Origin: DASRDE01 sp035938175
GTDB taxonomy: Bacteria; Vulcanimicrobiota; Vulcanimicrobiia; Vulcanimicrobiales; Vulcanimicrobiaceae
Direction: 5' to 3'
Length of the DNA: 64,000 nucleotides
Assembly: GCA_035938175.1 (NCBI GenBank)
Contig: DASZHD010000036.1
Location: 1-64,000 of the forward strand
This document shows positions 25,663-33,917 of this stretch, piece after piece; position 1 is the first letter of the stretch; the number at the start of each line of letters is the position of its first letter. A program made the translations under genes and the position numbers. The notes beneath the pieces are model-generated. The model was not told where the DNA came from. It searched no databases and was given only the letters and a program-made list of their open reading frames with translations.

Positions 25663-25818
25663 ATGACCGGATGGTACCGCGTTCCAGACGCGGGATGTAC
25701 CGTATGCGACGGTTCGGGGTCTCTCGAAGGGCTGGGCTTGCATTGTTCGGAGTCGATACACTTTAGGTTGACGCCCGAGCGCGTGCGCCGTTCGAAGCAA
25801 TCATACAGCGATGGGTAG
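25663..25818 (+). CDS. Possible 51-aa zinc-knuckle-like protein
   Basis: A 51-residue frame beginning ATG at 25663 after a G-rich sequence. It contains CTVCDGSG, the CxxCxGxG pattern of DnaJ-type zinc fingers, and one more cysteine downstream. Evidence is weak because the frame is short and only one CxxC is present. Listed because the adjacent divergent small protein is also CxxC-rich. Confidence 0.25.
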   Translation: MTGWYRVPDAGCTVCDGSGSLEGLGLHCSESIHFRLTPERVRRSKQSYSDG

Positions 25819-25844
25819 GGCTTAGGGACACCGGTTTCGTGTCG

Positions 25845-26081
25845 TTACATTGACGCCGCCGGCTCGTATTCGCCTTCCACCACGTCGCCGTCGATGCGTT
25901 TGCCCTCGAGCAGACATCGCTCGCAGTCCGGGCGATCGTCGCCGTGCTCACAACAGCGCGGACACGAGGACCCGTAGTATTTTAGAGCACAGCCCCGGCA
26001 GAAGTGTGGCATCGGCCCCGTTGCGCGAACTAGCCAGCGACCGCCGAACCACAAAACTAGGCCGATGACGAGAAGTTCCAC
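25845..26081 (-). CDS. Small membrane-anchored zinc-ribbon-like protein
   Basis: 78 residues. Residues 1-20 are a membrane anchor (LLVIGLVLWFGGRWLVRATG), followed by FCRGC, CPRCC, DCERC cysteine pairs, i.e. a zinc-ribbon pattern, then an acidic tail. The start is GTG at 26081. A perfect TATAAT (26088-26093, minus strand) ends 6 bases before the GTG, so the mRNA is probably leaderless. Function unknown. Confidence 0.5.
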   Translation of the reverse strand: MELLVIGLVLWFGGRWLVRATGPMPHFCRGCALKYYGSSCPRCCEHGDDRPDCERCLLEGKRIDGDVVEGEYEPAASM

Positions 26082-26087
26082 ACACCT

Positions 26088-26093
26088 ATTATA
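26088..26093 (-). promoter_or_regulatory. Consensus -10 box placing transcription at the GTG of the 25845-26081 gene
   Basis: A perfect TATAAT on the minus strand. Transcription would begin about 7 bases downstream, at the GTG start codon. No convincing -35 hexamer was seen at 17-bp spacing. Confidence 0.6.
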
Positions 26094-26207
26094 CAGCGAG
26101 CGTTTCCAGTGGCGGATGAGCTATGAACGGCACCGATAACGGACCTTATTGCGTTCGCTGTGGCGATGCCGTCGCTGGGTCGCCCCCTTGGGGAGTGCTC
26201 TTCTCAA

Positions 26208-27134
26208 CTACAGCAAGGGTTGACGCTGGCCGTGGCAGTTCTTATAGCGCTTCCCGCTACCGCACGCGCACGGCTGTCGACGCGACTGCGGCGGAACCAC
26301 TAAGGGGAGATCGGATCTACCCGTAAGCTCAAGTCTCATATCGCGAAATATGACTCGTCCGGTGGATCGGAAAGCAGTCACAACGTCAGGAGCGAAATAT
26401 TTCTTGTGTTGCTTCGACGAATCGTAACGCCAGCGACCTGGTTTCCTCGGATCTGCTGGCAAAACGACAGACATTATTTGTTTGCCAATCGTTCCAGCAC
26501 TCTCCGGCCTCTCGGCTGCAACACGGATTGCGTACGCGGCCCTTTCTAGAATTGCGTTTACGGATCTGCGTTCGAGCAGCAGCTTTTTGATCGCAAACAC
26601 GTCTTCCATTGCAAGGGCATCGTAATTGCCGATCCGCTGGACCGACCCGAACTCAGTGACACCGTCCTTCGGCGTCGTAGTCCATTGCTTAAACTCCGGC
26701 CATGCGAGGGCGGCATCAACTCGGGAATCAAAGTCTTGGAAGTTCGTGGTGAATTGGATCGCCGGCACGACGCCGTTTTGCGTATAGAGAAAGCCTGTCA
26801 GCATCACCGTTAGCCGGCGTTCGGAATCCGTTAGTGAGCGAAGAACCGCCAGTCGCGAGAACGCGAAGGTCAAGCGTTCTCGGAAACGGTCGAAAATACT
26901 CGGAGCCCAGTAGTCGGGCGGTGCGCAATCACGTAGCGTCTCAAGGATCCATCGCTGCGTATTGAACCCGCCAACCCTCGCCACACCGGTAAACCCGAAA
27001 ATGAATCGTCCGCTGTCACACTCGAATATCGTCGCCTTATTGCACTCGTCCTCTGGCCCTCCGGATCCGCTTAAACGACGATCGGAATGGTGAGCTGCAA
27101 ATACGGGATTAAGGGTGGAAATTATAAGCGTCAC
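26208..27134 (-). CDS. Predicted Ntn-hydrolase-like protein with C-terminal SEC-C motif
   Basis: 308 residues. The N-terminus (after GTG start) is M-T-L-I-I-S-T, then HHSDRRLSGSGG and CNKATIFEC...FIFGFTGVARVG. This resembles the start of 20S-proteasome/HslV-like N-terminal-nucleophile folds, in which Thr2 becomes the nucleophile when Met is removed. Residues 289-302 are a SEC-C zinc motif (CACGSGKRYKNCH). The domain in between is unrecognised. The gene is element cargo; HslV-like proteins without a Clp partner and SEC-C tails are found in some phage and defence contexts. The Ntn assignment is by motif resemblance only. Confidence 0.55.
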   Translation of the reverse strand: MTLIISTLNPVFAAHHSDRRLSGSGGPEDECNKATIFECDSGRFIFGFTGVARVGGFNTQRWILETLRDCAPPDYWAPSIFDRFRERLTFAFSRLAVLRSLTDSERRLTVMLTGFLYTQNGVVPAIQFTTNFQDFDSRVDAALAWPEFKQWTTTPKDGVTEFGSVQRIGNYDALAMEDVFAIKKLLLERRSVNAILERAAYAIRVAAERPESAGTIGKQIMSVVLPADPRKPGRWRYDSSKQHKKYFAPDVVTAFRSTGRVIFRDMRLELTGRSDLPLVVPPQSRRQPCACGSGKRYKNCHGQRQPLL

Positions 27135-27190
27135 GGCGAAATCTTTCGCAGTCTGTTCTGGTTATTTTTTCGTGAGTTTGAGGGTTCAAT

Positions 27191-27475
27191 CTATTCGCGT
27201 AGGCCGCTCCACCATCGCGCAACTGATTGTGTAACGAGGACAGCAAAGGGCTTGCCGGTAAGATTGGCCGCCTCCTTGGCCGCGGCGCGCACTTGTTCGC
27301 CGTCCTCGTCGCCTTCGTAGCTGTATTCTGCGGTCGGCAACCGATATGATTTGCCATCAGCCGATTCAATTGTGAAACGGAAGCCTCGGTCTTGCATCGC
27401 CCTGTGGAGAATCGCATACGAAGCCGAGCCCTGGGGCACTCCGTGTAGTTCTACGCGTACAGTGTACTTTGGCAT
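27191..27475 (-). CDS. DUF2622/GhoS-like small protein
   Basis: 94 residues. YTVRVELHGV followed by SYAILHRAMQDRGF, DGKSYRLPTAEY and VRAAAKEAANLTGKPFAVLV resembles small DUF2622-type proteins, some of which are labelled as GhoS-like antitoxins (GhoS is an endoribonuclease antitoxin of a type V system). Similarity is by memory of the motif order and is weak. No toxin such as GhoT is adjacent. It sits in a minus-strand cassette with two unknown genes upstream; the TTG at 27481 is an alternative start. Confidence 0.45.
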   Translation of the reverse strand: MPKYTVRVELHGVPQGSASYAILHRAMQDRGFRFTIESADGKSYRLPTAEYSYEGDEDGEQVRAAAKEAANLTGKPFAVLVTQSVARWWSGLRE

Positions 27476-27486
27476 TCGCAAATTGC

Positions 27487-28182
27487 CTATGGCTTAGCCT
27501 TGCGTTCTTCTTGCTTGGCGATTCGCTTGTTATACGCAGCGACAATCGGGGACGCTTCCTCAAGCGGAGCAGCGTCTTTGGCATCGTCTTCTGCCGATTG
27601 CTGCATGTACAACCCAAACCGATAATCTAGCACTCCTACCGTGGGTATCGCTAGCCGGGTAGTCTTTTCCAAACCGAGAAGATGCCGGATCGGTACGGGC
27701 TGCATCTCGCGAAAACAAACCATTCCGCCTTGCGGCATGCCGTGCTCGCCACACTGTGGTAGTACCATGAATCGATAGCACTCGCCCGGCTCGCCTGCAT
27801 CGGACGGGAAACCTTCAAGGACGAGCTCGTGAAATGGTCGACCTGTGATTTTGTCTATCGGGAACGCGTCGAATGGCCTGATCGGGGCGACGAGAATCGA
27901 CGGGTATATTTTGTAACCGCTGTGCCGTTTGTTCCCCTCGCATGTACGAAGCATCACAACACCGGACAGGCGTTCCAGTTTTGCTGCGCATGTAACCGGG
28001 TACTGCACGTCCGCGAAGCTACTTTCAGCTACGAACGGTGCGCGTTGAAATGACGGCTGCTCCGTATCGTCTGGTGATTCTATGAATATGTCGCCAGCAT
28101 CTAACGAAACAAAAGGGACGGATTTTAGAACGTCCCCTCGGTAGAGATAATCCCCTTTAGTGGCCGCGTAATGCTCACACAC
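27487..28182 (-). CDS. Unknown cargo protein (231 aa)
   Basis: No family recognised. Features: DYLYRGDVLKSVPFVSLDAG and FIESPDD near the N-terminus (after the GTG start), a central LVAPIRPFDAFPIDK block, CGEHGMPQGGMVCF with two cysteines and several histidines, and a lysine/glutamate-rich C-terminus. Start is ambiguous: GTG at 28182 overlaps the previous gene's stop; the longer frame to 28251 would overlap it by 77 bases. Confidence 0.45.
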   Translation of the reverse strand: MCEHYAATKGDYLYRGDVLKSVPFVSLDAGDIFIESPDDTEQPSFQRAPFVAESSFADVQYPVTCAAKLERLSGVVMLRTCEGNKRHSGYKIYPSILVAPIRPFDAFPIDKITGRPFHELVLEGFPSDAGEPGECYRFMVLPQCGEHGMPQGGMVCFREMQPVPIRHLLGLEKTTRLAIPTVGVLDYRFGLYMQQSAEDDAKDAAPLEEASPIVAAYNKRIAKQEERKAKP

Positions 28183-28648
28183 CGATAAGCTGGTAACGGC
28201 TCCTTTCGCGGAAGCGTTCGAGCACTGGAGATACGTCGCTATCTTCGTCATCGTTGTCTACGAAGTACTGATCTGCGGCTTCCCGTTTGCGAGAACGCAA
28301 CGCAACCCGCGCGCGCTGCGAATTGTAGTCGCGTGCGTAGCTCACCTTAATTAACTGTGAAAGGTCTGTCGCGGGACTGTTCGCGGCGACCTCTATCCGC
28401 GCTGCGCTGGAAGACACCTCGCTGCAATCCGGGCTCAATCGCCAGCCGTCTTCCGCTAGTTCGAACCGGGGATGCGCGCCAGCCGCGCACTTGGCTGCAA
28501 TGTAGATCGCGAGCATTGTCGCCTTGCGCTGCAAAAAACCGAGCCCTTGGAAGCAAGATCCGACGACGGACTCGATTTTCTGCAGGTCGTCCAGCACCCA
28601 AAGATCCGGCGTGCGCTGCTTCGTGCCGTGTCTCATGTCGTAAGCCAT
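28175..28648 (-). CDS. Unknown cargo protein (157 aa)
   Basis: No recognised domain. Contains WVLDDLQKIESVVGSCFQGL, LQRKATMLAIYIAAKCAAG and an acidic segment (FVDNDDEDSDVS) near the C-terminus, with a basic end. The start is chosen at ATG 28648, since the in-frame sequence upstream is compositionally unlike coding sequence; another ATG lies at 28633. Its stop overlaps the next gene's start. Confidence 0.4.
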   Translation of the reverse strand: MAYDMRHGTKQRTPDLWVLDDLQKIESVVGSCFQGLGFLQRKATMLAIYIAAKCAAGAHPRFELAEDGWRLSPDCSEVSSSAARIEVAANSPATDLSQLIKVSYARDYNSQRARVALRSRKREAADQYFVDNDDEDSDVSPVLERFRERSRYQLIGV

Positions 28649-29092
28649 GCTTGAGTCATCTTCGTCCTTGTTACCCGGTCGCACCTTGAATAGTGTCAGC
28701 CGGGCCCGAAAGCCCCAACGATCGCCGCCAGCGGAGTCCCTTCCGCGCGGTATACCTCTGTTTTCGGCAGCAGCGCGCGGGATGTGACCGTGACGGCCAG
28801 GGCGCCGGCGGCACGGTCTCACTGTGACGCGTGCATCGCGGAGATCTGCTCAAACGACGTGGAGCCGGGTAGCACGATCCTCGCGATTTGTCGGACCGGC
28901 TCAATCTGTGGGGGCATTCTGCGAGTACGGTGGAGCTGGCTGCTGCATCGGTGCTATGCGCCTTTAGTACGATTACACGGTGCGAAAATTGCAAAATTTC
29001 GTGCACCTTGCGAACCTCATCGACTCAACAATTCGGGCTCCCGATGTGTCGCCGCAGGGCGGTATGGACGCGGGAAGAACGCGTTAGGCGGG
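28649..29092. other. Divergent intergenic region, no gene seen
   Basis: 444 bases between divergent cargo units. ORFs here are short and lack ribosome sites. An inverted pair (28979-28983 with 29003-29007) with AT-rich middle lies ~85 bases before the 29093 gene and could be an operator or a hairpin. Nothing else recognised. Confidence 0.3.
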
Positions 29093-29785
29093 ATGAGCCG
29101 ACTGATCGTTGTCCTTTGCGCGCTATTTGTCGCTCTAATGCTTTTCGACGCTGGACGCGATGCGTTCACGTACTATAAGCAATACTCTGAATGGAAACAC
29201 AATGCCGGTCCTGAGCAGCCGGCGCCAAAGATCGGGAGCCCTACGCTCCCAGGATTTCCGCCTATTCATCGTACCGATGACCTTAATTTCCCACTTTGGA
29301 TCAACGGTCTCAAAACTGTGCGGGGGCGATACGTAATGCAGACAGACGGGACCGGCGCAAAACCCGACGAGTACATGCATGTAGATGCAGTGGCGACCGC
29401 TTCGGATTTTGATATCGTCGCACTTGATGACGACGACATTCCAACGAAAGCGCCCGGCGGGGAGGCTGACTTTCTCCTAACGCCCAAGCGCGATGGCTTC
29501 CTCGGGCTGTCAGTGCGCGCGAAAACGTACCGCATAGACCCGAGGACGAACAAGCAAATCGGGGAGGGTTTTCGCAGCGTGGCTAATTTGACCGTACTTG
29601 TCGACGAGCCATTGTTAAGTGTTCCATGGTTCGAGGCTCATCCGTTTGCGAAGGACCTGTTTTTTGCAGTCCTGCCCCTATTCTTGGGGTTTGTCGCTGG
29701 CCGGCTGTCAACACAAAATCTGGCGGCACCCGCGGAAGGTCCAATTTCGAATGGAAGGGGGCATCATGAGCCTGATTCGCATTGA
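29093..29785 (+). CDS. Membrane protein with two TM segments (230 aa), partner of HEPN-like protein
   Basis: N-terminal TM (LIVVLCALFVALMLFDAGRD) and a C-terminal TM (FAKDLFFAVLPLFLGFVAGR) enclose a ~140-residue extramembrane domain with beta-strand pattern (VDAVATASDFDIVALDDDDI; TPKRDGFLGLSVRAKTYRI). AGGCGGG lies before the ATG. Last 20 bases overlap the next gene, so the two are co-translated. No family recognised; such membrane-plus-effector pairs are seen in abortive-infection systems, but this is only context inference. Confidence 0.5.
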   Translation: MSRLIVVLCALFVALMLFDAGRDAFTYYKQYSEWKHNAGPEQPAPKIGSPTLPGFPPIHRTDDLNFPLWINGLKTVRGRYVMQTDGTGAKPDEYMHVDAVATASDFDIVALDDDDIPTKAPGGEADFLLTPKRDGFLGLSVRAKTYRIDPRTNKQIGEGFRSVANLTVLVDEPLLSVPWFEAHPFAKDLFFAVLPLFLGFVAGRLSTQNLAAPAEGPISNGRGHHEPDSH

Positions 29786-31211
29786 ACTGAGCTCTGATCA
29801 GCGTAAGGTGGAGCACCTAATCTCGTACTCCAATTCCTTGTTGGATCAATCGTGGAACTATGACGGCGATGTCGTCGCAAAAAAGGGGACGCGCGAGATA
29901 ACCGTTTGTGGCCATGCTTCGTGGGCGCAGCACAACGGCGAATGTATTCTCGAATCGGACAGTCCTTTCGGCCACTCTCTAATGTCGAACGGAAGTTTCG
30001 GAACGTTCCTCCCAGACGAAGAGTATGCTAAACTTTCGGGCGCCGATGGCTCGTGGAGATCGGACAAAGCGTATGTGAGCAACATTAGTCGTCCCATGGA
30101 CGGACCAGAAAGCGTCACATTGCGTTTAGTCAAACTCGCCACTGGCAATTTGCACGCGGTAACATCATCTTCGGGACTCATTTTCGCCGGCGCGGATCTG
30201 GCCGATTGGCCAATGGCATTCCCAAAGGGCAATGACGGCGCGGGCTTCGCTGTCGACGGGATGGTAACGACCATTTTTGGGCGCGATGCACTCATTCGCC
30301 GCATGCCAACGAAGACAGAAGCGGGCTACGACGTACTCGTCGCGTTCGACGGAGAACGGCTGGAATTAATTCAGCAATCTGCCCTTTGGATAGTAATGTC
30401 GTTTCTCGCCGGCCGCCGGGCAAACGTCGTTGGATCCGTCGGAATCAACGGCGATCAGGAAGTGTGGCGCGAGCGTCACATGTGGAGCGCGCCCCTTCAT
30501 GAATCTCATCCGCCTCTCGATCCCCGTCGTTGGAATAACTCTGTCTTCGATCTTCCCAAACGCTTTCCGTCGATGGTGGACAAGGCGCTTGAACTTCTAA
30601 ACGAAGATATTCCGATCGACGTTTCTCTTGAGCATCTGTTCGCAGACTCTCGACGCCAACTCGACGTTGAAATTCGGGATATCGTGCTTGCCCTGGACGC
30701 GCTTGTGGAATGCGATGCGTTCGCAGCTGGGGGTGCGACGCTTATCGACCCCAAAGAATACGCTACTCTTTTGCCAACCCTGAAGGTCGCCATCGACGAA
30801 GCACTCAAGGGACATCAACACCACGATGCGCTGCTGACGCGCCTAGTGGACAGAATCAAGCATGCAAACCATGTTTCGCACGGTGAGCGTCGTCGCAATT
30901 TTTGGGCGCGAGTTGGATTCGAACTCAAACCGGATGAGAAGGCTGCGCTCGATAACCGTCACCCGATGAGTCATACTGGCTATGTCTTACGTCGCGCGGA
31001 TCCCGCAAAATATCAGGAGCTTTCGAACCAAGTGCGACTTGCGCGCAATCTCGTAAATCGAGTGATTTTTGCGCTGCTTGGCTACGACGGGCCAGTGCTT
31101 GATTATACGAGCGGAAGAATGGAACCATGGGGATTTTTTATAGAGCGTGACGGATCGCGCAGAAAACGGAACGCTGCAGGCTCCGAAGATCCGGCTGCCA
31201 CACCGGGGTAA
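29766..31211 (+). CDS. Large protein with HEPN-like C-terminus (481 aa)
   Basis: 481 residues. The first ~370 residues are unassigned, with many beta-like segments. The last ~90 contain RHPMSHTGYV at about 399-408, followed by LARNLVNRVIFALLGYDG. R-x4-H pairs flanked by helices are the hallmark of HEPN RNases, including the HEPN domain of ApeA-type defence proteins. An AGGGGG site lies 4-5 bases before the ATG. It overlaps the membrane protein by 20 bases, so the pair is probably one functional unit. HEPN assignment is by motif only; the helical bundle would need structure prediction. Confidence 0.5.
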   Translation: MSLIRIELSSDQRKVEHLISYSNSLLDQSWNYDGDVVAKKGTREITVCGHASWAQHNGECILESDSPFGHSLMSNGSFGTFLPDEEYAKLSGADGSWRSDKAYVSNISRPMDGPESVTLRLVKLATGNLHAVTSSSGLIFAGADLADWPMAFPKGNDGAGFAVDGMVTTIFGRDALIRRMPTKTEAGYDVLVAFDGERLELIQQSALWIVMSFLAGRRANVVGSVGINGDQEVWRERHMWSAPLHESHPPLDPRRWNNSVFDLPKRFPSMVDKALELLNEDIPIDVSLEHLFADSRRQLDVEIRDIVLALDALVECDAFAAGGATLIDPKEYATLLPTLKVAIDEALKGHQHHDALLTRLVDRIKHANHVSHGERRRNFWARVGFELKPDEKAALDNRHPMSHTGYVLRRADPAKYQELSNQVRLARNLVNRVIFALLGYDGPVLDYTSGRMEPWGFFIERDGSRRKRNAAGSEDPAATPG

Positions 31212-31231
31212 CCTAAGCACTATAGCAACGA

Positions 31232-32056
31232 CTAGTTGCCGGCCGCAATGTTCGTCGCGCGTCCGCCAGCACTGACCGACCCGCTCGCGCTGACGCAGCC
31301 GTGAATCGTCTGATACCAATACGTATAGTTGACCGTCTGAGCCGAAACGTGAACGGCGACGTAATACACGCCGTTTGACGGTATGGTGCCGCTGACCGGC
31401 GTATGCGCCCAAACGTTCGGCGCGCTATCTGTCTGCGCGAACACCTGACCACCGCTCGAGTTCAGCAATTCAATCGTGGTCGATCCGGTTGCTGTCGACG
31501 TCGCTTGGCGCGAACATCCGCTGTCGGAAAAGTACGTTGCTGTGAGCGACTGCGGGGCGGAGTCGAACGAAACCGTGACGTGCGTTCCGGCGATAATTTG
31601 GGCGCCGCCATTGAGCGCCTGTTCGATCGTATACGACGAGCTCGTGCCGACCGCGTCTTTTGCGCCCGACGGTGGCGGCGTCAGTGAATCCGTCGACGCC
31701 GTGAACGACGCGGAGCCGGAGACCGTCGTCCAGTCGAGGCTTCCGTTTATGAACCACGGATCCGTCGGGGGCGATATCGTGCTCGAATTAACGGCGCAAC
31801 CCGTCGCGACGGCGTACGTAATGAGCTGGCTTGTAGACGAGCCGCAGGATCCGTTATTCCGGACGAACGCCTCGAAGTCGCCGATCGACGCCATCCGATT
31901 GGAGCCGCTCCAACCGCTCGGCGCGGATCCGCTCCACGTAAAGAGCGTACCGATGTTCGAGACGATGAATCCGCGGCTGATGCACTGATTGCTCGAGGCT
32001 CCGAGTAGTGCGAGCGCGAGCACAAGCGCAACAGTAATGTTTCGCTTCGGTAGCAT
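31232..32056 (-). CDS. Secreted Ser/Thr-rich protein (274 aa)
   Basis: A signal peptide (NITVALVLALALLGASSNQC) is followed by ~245 residues rich in Ser, Thr, Gly and Asn with strand-like repeats (SGSASFTASTDSLTPPPSG; AQTVNYTYWYQTIHG), typical of secreted adhesin-like or surface beta proteins. A cysteine at the end of the signal peptide could be a lipoprotein site, but the lipobox is poor. GGAGAC precedes the ATG. Its leader carries an 11-bp hairpin (32090-32132). Confidence 0.6.
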   Translation of the reverse strand: MLPKRNITVALVLALALLGASSNQCISRGFIVSNIGTLFTWSGSAPSGWSGSNRMASIGDFEAFVRNNGSCGSSTSQLITYAVATGCAVNSSTISPPTDPWFINGSLDWTTVSGSASFTASTDSLTPPPSGAKDAVGTSSSYTIEQALNGGAQIIAGTHVTVSFDSAPQSLTATYFSDSGCSRQATSTATGSTTIELLNSSGGQVFAQTDSAPNVWAHTPVSGTIPSNGVYYVAVHVSAQTVNYTYWYQTIHGCVSASGSVSAGGRATNIAAGN

Positions 32057-32089
32057 TATGTTTGTCTCCGTTAAGAGTGTGAGGATGAA

Positions 32090-32132
32090 GTGCCCCCGAT
32101 CGGATCATGGACCGAATCCAAATCGGGGGCAC
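32090..32132 (-). repeat. 11-bp inverted repeat in the leader of the secreted-protein gene
   Basis: Arms at 32090-32100 and 32122-32132 are perfectly complementary with a 21-base loop, itself partly palindromic. No T-tract follows on either strand, so it may be a leader hairpin or attenuator rather than a terminator. Confidence 0.6.
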
Positions 32133-32200
32133 AGGTTTCACGGGAACGACCGCCGGGGCGATCGATTCCCGCGACGCGGCGAGGTGCGAACCGCGAACTT

Positions 32201-32761
32201 TTACGACGCTTCGCAATAAACGTCGAAGATATCGCCGATTTTTGAAACGATAGCGTTGTGTGTAATTTGCAGCTCGTGCGCGCGCTCGATAGCCTGACGA
32301 ATGTTAAAGTCGATGCGGTCCCGAGCTGCGTTTAGCGCGCTTAGTTCGTCCATGGCGCGTTGATGGTCAATTACCGCTTTGGGTTTCTCTGCCGGGCTAA
32401 AGCGCGATGGCACCGGTGGCACATAAAACTCCACTTCCTTCCTGAGTTCGGCACATCGCCGCCGGAGCGGTGCAATCTTCGCGTCGAGCAAGTCGCGCTC
32501 GCGACGCAACTCGGCCGCGCGCGCGTTCAGGTCTGCGAATTCTGCAGCCGGTTTTATCAATTCAAACGCGCTCAGTGCATCGCGACAATCTTCCGCTCGC
32601 TGCCGTAGTAAACTCAGGTCGGGCCCATTTGGCGTCTTCTGGGTTCCGAGGCACGACATCGCGTAACGGAGTTTAGCGTCTTCAAACGATGCCTCCGCAT
32701 TTTGTAGCTCCAGCGCCGCAGCGTCGATCGCGAGTTGCAGCCTTTCCCCACGAGAATTCAT
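32201..32761 (-). CDS. Coiled-coil protein (186 aa)
   Basis: 186 residues, almost entirely helical with heptad-like charged repeats (ARAAELRRERDLLDAKIAPL, RRCAELRKEV, AIERAHELQITH). A proline-rich break lies near residue 120 (VPPVPSRFSPAEKP). No catalytic motifs. Start overlaps the stop of the upstream 67-aa gene by ATGA, so they are co-translated. Confidence 0.6.
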   Translation of the reverse strand: MNSRGERLQLAIDAAALELQNAEASFEDAKLRYAMSCLGTQKTPNGPDLSLLRQRAEDCRDALSAFELIKPAAEFADLNARAAELRRERDLLDAKIAPLRRRCAELRKEVEFYVPPVPSRFSPAEKPKAVIDHQRAMDELSALNAARDRIDFNIRQAIERAHELQITHNAIVSKIGDIFDVYCEAS

Positions 32762-32961
32762 GCGGCCACCCGCTCAAATCTAGCGATGCGCCCGACCGGC
32801 TCGCGCGCGATCATGCGGCGCAGCGCGTCGCGCTGCTCGATTGGCCGAAGATCACAAGGCTCAACCTCAGGCGCGCGATGATAATGAGCAGCCAGTGCGC
32901 GCTCGTAATCGTTGCGACCGTAGCTTTCCGCTGTCACGAGTGGGTCACAGTTTATTTCCAT
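32758..32961 (-). CDS. Small element protein (67 aa)
   Basis: 67 residues (EINCDPLVTAESYGRNDYE; RPIEQRDALRRMIAREPVGR). GAGG lies 6 bases before the ATG. Stop and next start overlap (ATGA). No family recognised. A strong terminator (32972-33000) sits just upstream, so this gene probably starts its own transcript or is reached by read-through. Confidence 0.55.
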   Translation of the reverse strand: MEINCDPLVTAESYGRNDYERALAAHYHRAPEVEPCDLRPIEQRDALRRMIAREPVGRIARFERVAA

Positions 32962-32971
32962 TGAGCACCTC

Positions 32972-33000
32972 AAAAAAAGAAGCCGGCGAAGCCGCCGGCT
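32972..33000 (-). terminator. Rho-independent terminator downstream of the 33046-35046 operon
   Basis: Perfect 8-bp stem (32981-32988 with 32993-33000), 4-base loop, then seven T on the minus strand (A run 32972-32978). Confidence 0.88.
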
Positions 33001-33045
33001 GATGGTCTATGCTTCCCGCCATGGGAATTGTCGTTATCGTTTGTG

Positions 33046-33912
33046 CTATGCGGGGTGTCCCGCCCGTGGTATGGGTGAGGGTATGGAGGCCGCCAAAGCC
33101 GCGCGCCGCGCTTCGTGATAGTCGCTCAGCGCCCGACTGAATTGCCGGTCTAATCGCGCCTCCACATCAGCGACCGTTCGTGCATCGCCCCAGGGAACGA
33201 TTTGTGCGTCGACCAATGCCCGCGCAGCGGCGAGCTCCGCCACCTCGATCGCCTTCTGTTGCGCGGCCTCGCGTTTTGCGAGCGCGTCGACCAACGCCCA
33301 TGTGAACGCTTCGAACGAATCACGTCCAAGCTCAGGGGGCAAGGTTTTCCACGCGGCCTGTAGCGCGGCGATGGCGGTCTTGCGCCTAATCGGCCGTTTG
33401 CGTGCTTCAAGTGCCGCTAACGCCTCGGAATCGAATTCCAGACGTGTCGACAAGGCTGAATCGAATAGGTACTGCACCGCCTCGCGGGCGCGTTCGAGTG
33501 TTGCAGCTTCGACGGCGCCGCGCCCGTATCGAATAGCCGAAATTGCCGCGGAATATACCGTCAGCAAGTTTGCCTCTTCGCGTAGCTTCTGCAATTCGGT
33601 CACCCTTGCGGTGTGCTCCCGGGCGCGAAGATTCAGGTGCTGGGTTTCGACGCGATGACAACGCCGAAGGCGCCAAGCGATTGCGACAAACCGTTCCGCG
33701 GACAAGCGAACCACCGGATCGTCGGTTGGGTCTGCTGCGAGGACATCGCGCATAAGCGTTTCGAATTCGCTCGGATCTTCGACGCCGTCGATCACGATCG
33801 CCTGAGAGAATAACCCGTGACGCAGGCTGTTCATCGACGATCGACGTCGCCCGCGTTCTGTTTTTGGACCGCCACCGCGACGCCGCGGCCCGAACTCGAG
33901 GATCTCGGCCAT
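33046..33912 (-). CDS. Protein with GPKTxxGRxxSxxNxLRHGL N-terminal motif (288 aa)
   Basis: The N-terminus GPKTERGRRRSSMNSLRHGL is a conserved-looking motif found at the start of many short bacterial and phage-island proteins of unknown function. The remainder is helical (RLSAERFVAIAWRLRRCHRV; LREEANLLTVYSAAISAIRY). The start at 33912 is chosen over the longer frame to 33981. Likely DNA- or RNA-associated because of the basic N-terminal motif, but this is inference. It follows the 33918-34766 gene by 5 bases and ends before a terminator. Confidence 0.6.
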   Translation of the reverse strand: MAEILEFGPRRRGGGPKTERGRRRSSMNSLRHGLFSQAIVIDGVEDPSEFETLMRDVLAADPTDDPVVRLSAERFVAIAWRLRRCHRVETQHLNLRAREHTARVTELQKLREEANLLTVYSAAISAIRYGRGAVEAATLERAREAVQYLFDSALSTRLEFDSEALAALEARKRPIRRKTAIAALQAAWKTLPPELGRDSFEAFTWALVDALAKREAAQQKAIEVAELAAARALVDAQIVPWGDARTVADVEARLDRQFSRALSDYHEARRAALAASIPSPIPRAGHPA

Positions 33913-33917
33913 GCTTT

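Noticed and set aside
26123..26326. 67-aa frame with CVRCGD
   Set aside because: One CxxC only and overlaps the Ntn-like gene on the other strand.
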